Position numbers and translations under genes: made by a program
The notes under the pieces: model-generated
What the model was told of the DNA's origin: nothing
The model's input: only the letters and a program-made list of their open reading frames with translations
Databases searched by the model: none
Shown here: positions 58,301 to 64,000 of the stretch, piece by piece
How positions within the stretch are numbered: position 1 is the first letter of the stretch
Layout: every line of letters begins with the position of its first letter
From: Ancistrus triradiatus
Lineage: Eukaryota > Chordata > Actinopteri > Siluriformes > Loricariidae
Length of the DNA: 64,000 nt
Direction: 5' to 3'
Assembly: GCA_025084515.1 (NCBI GenBank)
Contig: JAJAGP010000421.1
Location: 124,001-188,000 of the forward strand

Positions 58301-59095
58301 AGTTAGCATGCTCGGGGTGGTCTTCTCCACTGGCTCCGCCTTGGGACCTGACTCCGACCCAGCTGCATGGGTTCTGACAGGTCGGTGGAAGTGGAAATGG
58401 GAGTGGGTTCCTCCGGGTGTGAGGCACTCCGGAACCTAGAGTGAGAAGCTGGTCTCTGGTCAGCAACCTGGCCAAGCCGCTCGGTGTGATGGGCATGAAG
58501 ACGCCCATCTATGCGAGTGGTGAGGTGGACCAACCCCTGTAGGGTCATTGGTTCATCAATGACCACCAGTTCATCTTTAAGTTTATCAGACAATCCCAGG
58601 TGGAACGCGCCTTTAAGCGCTGTATTGTTCCAGCCCGAGCCCGACGCTACCGTCCCAAACACCACAGCATAGCGACCTGAGCCCTGCTTGTGGTGGAGGA
58701 GATGTTAGGTGGGATCTCCAGTGAACCCTGGAAGGTCAAAGACCTCCCCAAACTGACTGAGGAACTCAGAAAAAGAGCACCTGGTTGGGCAGTCTCTGCC
58801 CAAGGAAGAGCTCTTCCTCTGAGCAAACCCACCACATAGGCAATTTTGCTAGTCCGAGGTGAATGTAATAGGATGCTGAGACTAGACCAACTCACACTAA
58901 TAGATGAACCCATGGACTTTCCCCAACTCACCATTGTACGGATCCAGGGCGGAGATCCAAACCTCCGTGCAGGACTGGCAGAGGTGCTGGCCCTGGAATT
59001 GCGGGGGCTGGAGTTGGAGCCACTGGCAACCACCTCCTGGGGAGCAGTAGGGCTGGGTAATCCACTGGTGAAAAGTGCGGTCAGTTGCTGAGTGA
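58300..59095 (-). pseudogene. gypsy element B gag
   Basis: Two overlapping open pieces on the minus strand: an N-terminal Ser-rich part with a frame shift, then SGWNNTALKGAFHLGLSDKL, KDELVVIDEPMTLQGLVHL and RIDGRLHAHHTER, the Gag core common to fish gypsy elements. No intact zinc knuckle seen. Confidence 0.75.
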
Positions 59096-59248
59096 CTTGG
59101 TTGAGTTGTGTAGCGATGATCCGGTTTGGGTCCAGTAACTCTTTGAACTGCTGCTCATGTTGTCCCAGCGTGGTCCCTTGTGCTTACTTGGCCATCTGAA
59201 GAGAGGAAACGGGTCCCACCCACTGGTTTGGTTATGGCTGTTTCATAC

Positions 59249-59746
59249 TGTTAAGATCCAAGGAAGCAGGGGTGCCGAAACTAATGAACCAGTGTGTAGC
59301 ATATCACACAAGAGCCCGGAGTCAGGATAAGTTTAACAGTGCCGTTTATTTACAGTGGAGAGTGGTGTATGTGTGTGAGTGTTGGTGCTCCGTGCCATGT
59401 ACGTGATGCATGGGCGGGTGTGCAGCGATCCTTGTCTGGTTCGGGCAGGAGTGGAGCTGTGGTCCTCAGCAGGAGAAAAGCCAGTACAGGGTTAATGATC
59501 CACTGGGAGAGAGAGACGATTCGGCATAGGTGGACGAGGATCCAGCGCAGCGGCAGGCTGAGGAGAAAATGAAATAGAGTCACATTAAAAATAGCGAACA
59601 CAAACAACCCAGCGAGGGTATTACGTGGACAATAATGGTGGAATTTCCACTAAACGCCACTAGTGGTCTCTAAACACACTGTAAAACATGGTGAAAACAC
59701 ATAGCACAAGCACACACAGCACAGCTACACATAGGCACCCGTGACA
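59249..59746 (-). repeat. 5' LTR of gypsy element B (498 bp)
   Basis: Begins TGTTAAGATCC and ends CACCCGTGACA. Shares GGAGTCAGGATAAG, CCGTTTATTTACAGT and CAGGAGTGGAGCTG with the 3' LTR but is about 166 bases shorter. I could not match the bases next to it to a standard tRNA primer site. Confidence 0.85.
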
Positions 59747-61094
59747 TGCCTATGTAGGTTTGACATTTATAGATTTGCTATTTCACATAAAGGAAATACA
59801 TTAACTGCAAGGGAGTATTAAGACTCTTTCTCATTGAGTTTATTACACTGCCATTTGCATTGTAAGCACAACAAAATCTTACAAAATACTTTTTTTCTAT
59901 AATCCCACTAATGTTTATGTGAACTAAAGTGTGTAAGAAACATTTTGAAATACATGTGGATCAGCTAAGAAACAAGGTAAAACTTAGTAGAGGCCAGTGT
60001 GAGTTTATTTCTAAACTGCGCGTGCTCAGGGCTTGACAATAGTGTTTCTTCAAGCAGTCCACAGGGACATGGAGCACCATATCCTGATTGAATGTAAAAA
60101 CACAATATGAGACAAAAATATAAACTGCTAAAAAGCTATTAGAGTAATTCTGATAATCAAAATATAGGGGGTGTCTGTTTTACAGTAAACTTTAGATAGA
60201 GGCAACTTCTCGACCCTCTACATTTATTATACTAAAACTGAGCAAAGGCACAAAAAGGGCTGAGCAGAATCAATGTCAAAACAGTCCATAATACAAAACC
60301 CCAAAAACTGAGCAGGGTTCCTACACTGATGGTCCAGATAAAACATCAAGTAAGAATCTCTCACATGAGTATAGGCACTATGAAACTCTGTCAACTAGTG
60401 TGAGAGTAGCAGTTACATGTCTGTGATAGTGATGAACAAATGAAGAACCGGTACACGTAATCAGAAGACTGGTGAATTGAAGCAAGGAAGTGAATGACCT
60501 GCAGACTGGATATGACAAGATCGTGACATTATTCATAGCTATAAGCTTTGTTATGTTCAGCCAACAGGAATTTATTGCATTTATTTATTGCATTTGGTAA
60601 AACATTTTTATGCACTGATTCATTGTATTAATTTCGTGTTTGGATATTAAACTGGACTATGGGACCTAGAAATACTGTATCTGTGTATAGGATTATGCAA
60701 AATAACTTTTATTAGGAATATTTATGAATGTGTGCATGTAATAATGTGTGACCAAGTGGTCCTACAAGAGTTGAAAGTTTATACATGATGTGAAGAAACA
60801 TTTTATTAGACCCCAGGGGCATTTTAAAAGTTTAGAAATATCCGGGGCTAAGATTATTGGTTATTGACAGTTAATGTGGGACATAGGCTGCATTTTAATC
60901 CACTATATATGTAGTGTTTAACACTTAATGAAGAAAAGCCAATTGTACATAGTGTTTGCTGTACTCACCTCACATAAGACATCTGTACTTTAAGAATTAT
61001 ACCTGGGAAGAAACTGAAAATATTCATTATAGTTTCAAAACTTCCCAGGAATGAGTGACCCATAGAATTCAACTCAATATCTAGATTTTCTGCA
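59747..61094. other. no gene; weak LTR-like segment
   Basis: AT-rich DNA. A segment at about 60270-60535 ending GAAGTGAATGACCTGCAG and GATCGTGACATTA resembles the DNA before the purine tract at 53450-53530, so it may be an old solo LTR. No coding sequence. Confidence 0.35.
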
Positions 61095-62150
61095 CCTGGT
61101 CTATGTCATCTGTGGTTCCAGCCCCAGCTCCAGTTCCTGTACCAGTCCAGTCCCCTGGCATGTCACATATCCCAGATTTCATCACGGCACCAGTCTCAGC
61201 CTCAGTTGCAGTGCCAGTCTCAACTGCAGTCATAGAACCAATCTGAGCTCCAGCCCCTGTCTAGGTGTCTGCTCTAGTCCCTGTTCAAACACCCACTCCA
61301 GCCCCACTTCCAGGTGTGGTGTCATCTCCTGTCCCAGGCTCCTGTTGCAACACCAGCTCCTGTCGTTGTTCCGGCTCCAGCTGCTGTCACTGTTCCAGCT
61401 CTAGCTCTAGCTCCTGTCATGGCACTAGCTTCAATCCCTGTCATTCCAGACCCTGATCCTGTCTCTGTTCCAGACATTGTTCCTGTTCCTCTTCCAGGTT
61501 CTGTCACTGCCTCCTCTCCAAGCCCTGTCTTTGTTTCTTCGTGATTTCCTATCTGTCTCCACTCCAGGCCCAGTTCCTGTCTATGCTTTGATATCTATGG
61601 GGTCCATACCTCCTGATGTTGTCCTGGTGGCTCTGAGCCTTCTGACACTATCTCAGCAGCCCCTGATGCACCTGACAACGTAGTGTCAGCCCCTGTTACT
61701 CCTGATCCTATCCTGGTGGCCCTTGTCATTCCTGGCTCTGCCATGGCACTCCCTGGCCCTCCTGCTGTGTCCACAGCAGCCCCTGGCCAAACTGGTGCTG
61801 CTACAGTAGCCCTGGATGGCCTAGCATCACTGCAGTAGCCTGCATGCTCCTGAAATTGCTACAGAAGCCTCAGCTTAGCCTGTTGCCATTACAGAGGACT
61901 ACAGGGTGCCTGTGATTCTTGTCGCTACACCTATGGTCTCTCTCTCATTTGCACTGGTGTATGTCTTTGCTTCTGTGATTCCTGTCTTAGTTCCTGTGGT
62001 TCCCATCTCGACCCCAGAGTGATTTCTGTATCTACTCCTATATGAACTCCTGTATTGACTCTTGAGGCACCTGCTTTGTGACCTACACCTCCTGAGGCTA
62101 GAAAGAGGCATCTGATATGCTGTCAGTGGCTCCCAAGGCTTCTGACATTA
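61095..62150 (+). repeat. degenerate Pro/Val/Ala-rich coding-like repeat
   Basis: About 1 kb of imperfect short units around CCAGCTCCTGTC, CCTGTTCC and similar. One 76-residue + strand frame (61314-61544) reads APVATPAPVVVPAPAAVTVP and similar. Stops and shifts elsewhere mean no long protein. A related Pro/Ala-rich segment on the opposite strand lies at 53676-53909, so it may be a spacer region of a gypsy gag. Confidence 0.5.
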
Positions 62151-62399
62151 ACTGGACTTACCTTGGGTCCTCATTGCCGGGACCCCCAGCTCCCTTGGCA
62201 TCCAAATGGCATTTTCCATTCTGACCCAGCAAAAGCAGCTAAACATGGCATTGGAGAAATGAGCAGGGTAGAAAGGAGTTGCCAGTCAGTGCCAAGTTTT
62301 GATGTGCTCGACCTGAGATCATCCTGCAAGGAGCTGCTGGCAAGAGACACACCAACCAGCCAAGAACTGTCCAGCGAATCTTTCAAAGGCAGCCAATAA
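62151..62399 (+). other. open segment, function unknown
   Basis: A 78-residue + strand frame starts at 62163. It has no domain I recognise. It lies between the Pro-rich repeat and the LTR of gypsy element C, so it is probably element-derived. Confidence 0.2.
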
Positions 62400-62768
62400 C
62401 ATATGTGCCATACACATTTGTTTTTCTCATTGCTACCACATGTAAAATTCAGTTAGAAGAAAGCTGGTTCAAAGCAAAGTTTATTAACACACAATCAGAG
62501 TGGAAGCACAGGACGGGAAGATTAAGGGCAGTGGTCAAAAAACAGCTCCAGGTTGGCTGTCAGAAGTTCATTCCTGCCAGGCAAAAGTGTTCAAAGGAGG
62601 ATGACACTTCACACTGAAATGATGTGAGAGTGGCAATTAATGCACGGGTTATTGATGAGCTGAAATGATACTAGTGTGTGTAAGCAGTAGATGAATGAAT
62701 TGGAACAAGGATGCAATATTAAGGCAGGAGTGCTGCTTGCTAGTAAGTGTTGTCTGGGCATGATGTGG
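62400..62768 (-). repeat. probable 3' LTR of gypsy element C
   Basis: Ends GATGTGGTATCA next to a minus-strand purine tract (CTCCTTGGGGGAGGCTAATG, 62770-62790), which is the expected LTR/purine-tract boundary. An AAAGTTTATTAACAC segment would supply an inverted AATAAA-like signal. The outer boundary is not certain and no partner LTR is inside the window. Confidence 0.45.
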
Positions 62769-62779
62769 TATCACATTAG

Positions 62780-64000
62780 CCTCCCCCAAGGAGTCCACAG
62801 GGGTTGATGTGCATGAAGGTCTCTTACATGGACTAGACAGTTGCCTAAGAGGATGATCACATAAAAAAGAAGCCAGATGATCTGGGTGTTCAGCATGAAA
62901 GGCCTGGGTTAGTCTGGGGTCTAGGATGTGGCAGGCTGGGATCCAACAGTCCTCTTCATGACCATATCCCTCCCAATTGACAAGGTGCTAGAGGCCATGC
63001 ACTTGCTGGCAGAAGTCCAGGAGGTGACACACTGTGTAGGTAGGAGCTCTGTCAATCTGTTTGATTTAGGGCATGATGGGGTTTTGTCCAGGGGTCCAGA
63101 GACTGCAGGCTTGAGCAGGGATGGATGAAATGACAGGGACAGGGATGCATGAGCTGAGGACAGCACATGACCTCCTTTATTTGTTTGATTACTGGGATTG
63201 GCACAGTGTAACTGGGGTGCATCTTCCTACTGCCCCTGTGGACATGTATGTATTAGATTGAGATCCAAACACAGTCACAGGGTTGGAATGTGGGAGTCTG
63301 TCTGCGGTGGCAGTCAGCCCGCTCCTTATGCTGATTGAGAGCTTTCTCAGGCTCACTGCACCATCTCTGCACAGGGAAGAAAACAGTTCTAAACTGCCTG
63401 GAGATGTGCAGAAACCTCCCTGCTCTTGGTTGGTGGGGAGCTTTGTCTCACCTGGATGTCTGGTGCATGGAGAGGTATGAGCCCAGTCCCAGAGTAATCG
63501 AGGAACAAACTTATGATCAGCAGGGCACTAAGCTGGAGCTGGGGTCTTTTGGATGGTGGTATCCAGGTTCTCATAAAATTTCCAATGGATAGCTTGAGTG
63601 AAGCAGGGAACAAGCAGGATGGGTTTCGGCAGACTGGCTGGGTCATCCTCAATGGAATGGACATGGGACAGGGCATTGGCAATGAGAGTCTTGGAGCTGG
63701 GGCGAAAGGAAAGCAAGTGAAAAACAGGGACCAGACATTCTGGTGGGGGTCAGCCTCTCCACAGACCTGAGATATTCCAGGTTGCAGTGGACAGTGTACA
63801 CCATGAAGGGGTACATTTCTCCCCACAACATCCTCCATGACAATGGGGTGATTGGGGTCAGGGTGCTTGAGGGCCAGGGCAGATGAGAATGCTTTCTTCA
63901 GACAGAGGAATGCTTGGATGGCTTGAGGAGAGAAATCTAAGGATCAAAACTTACTTTTTTGTGACTGTGTCTCTGTGTATGAGCAGCAGGGATCAACACT
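62780..64000 (-). pseudogene. gypsy element C pol 3' part, runs off window
   Basis: Minus strand: the RT/RNase H junction (AFLCLKKAFSSALALKHPDP-like near 63880), FRPSSKTLIANALSHVHSIE (RNase H C-terminus, near 63690), DWAHTSPCTRHPGETK (start of the integrase zinc finger, near 63470), then directly ALNQHKERADCHRRQTPTFQ (after the integrase core, near 63320). The chromodomain HLVNWEGYGHEEDCWIPACH and ILDPRLTQ are at about 62990-62910. The integrase catalytic core is deleted and stops are frequent. The 5' part lies beyond the window. Confidence 0.75.

Noticed and set aside
61322..61507. Minus-strand Gly/Thr-rich open frame
   Set aside because: It is the complement of the Pro/Val-rich repeat and has no independent support.

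Overview
This is a stretch of vertebrate, almost certainly teleost fish, nuclear genome. The signs are intron-scale AT-rich DNA, dense Tc1-like transposon remnants of fish type, HE1/DANA-like and other tRNA-derived SINEs, chromodomain Ty3/gypsy elements, an L2-like LINE tail, and long (TA)n, (TG)n and (TC)n arrays. The mix of repeats suggests an otophysan such as a catfish or characin, but that is only an inference. There is no bacterial-style gene arrangement. A 100-base run of N (41531-41630) is an assembly gap.

The only host gene I can support is a Qa-type t-SNARE gene on the + strand, seen as two consecutive exons: 9483-9641 (53 codons) and 46355-46427 (24 codons plus one base). Joined, they read without a gap through the N-terminal half of a SNARE motif and include the zero-layer glutamine (HEQGD). 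The acidic/ISEEDVEVLRQREE lead-in and the LDVNQIMKDL core fit TSNARE1 best, with syntaxin-7/12-like as the alternative. The intron between them is 36.7 kb. The exons before and after these two are not visible, so nearly the whole window is intronic or flanking DNA.

The rest is a graveyard of mobile elements. I distinguish ten Tc1/mariner families, named here only for this report by their ends or proteins. A has ends CAGTGGTGCTTGAAAG; B has GTGGGGCAAAAAAGTATTTA; C has CCCCAAATCAG; D has CCACAATTATTGGCACC; E is a DESRF-type fragment; F has CAGTGGTGTGAAAAAG; G has GTTTGGGCACC; H has GTATTCAGACCC; I has an end GTTGCCCAACAGTG; J has TATATTGCCAAAAG. All copies are broken. Layout: 1-1.2 kb families A and C; 1.7-4.6 kb SINEs and a fold-back family C element; 6.4-8.4 kb family D with a MITE and a SINE nested in it; 9.5 kb SNARE exon; 9.7-13.5 kb MITEs and fragments; 13.8-19.1 kb two family A copies and a SINE; 19.9-24.4 kb gypsy element A (minus); 24.4-26.4 kb fused B and A elements; 26.8-27.9 kb a pogo-like MITE and family E; 30.3-31.9 kb a full-length family A copy; 33.8-35.5 kb L2-like LINE; 36.6-38.0 kb a decayed gypsy derivative; 38.9-45.2 kb families F, G, H and A; 46.4 kb SNARE exon; 47.3-49.3 kb a three-level nest; 51.5-53.4 kb SINE and families I and J; 53.5-64 kb gypsy-derived DNA, including gypsy element B with both LTRs (55.0-59.7 kb) and the 3' part of gypsy element C (62.4 kb to the edge).

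I found no operon, CRISPR array, defence system or other undescribed biochemical system. The noteworthy points are structural: chimeric and fold-back Tc1 elements, a SINE insertion with a paralogous empty site, a small TTAA-flanked MITE beside a SNARE exon, a pogo MITE that keeps its DNA-binding helix-turn-helix, and deletion derivatives of gypsy that seem to join gag to the 3' end.
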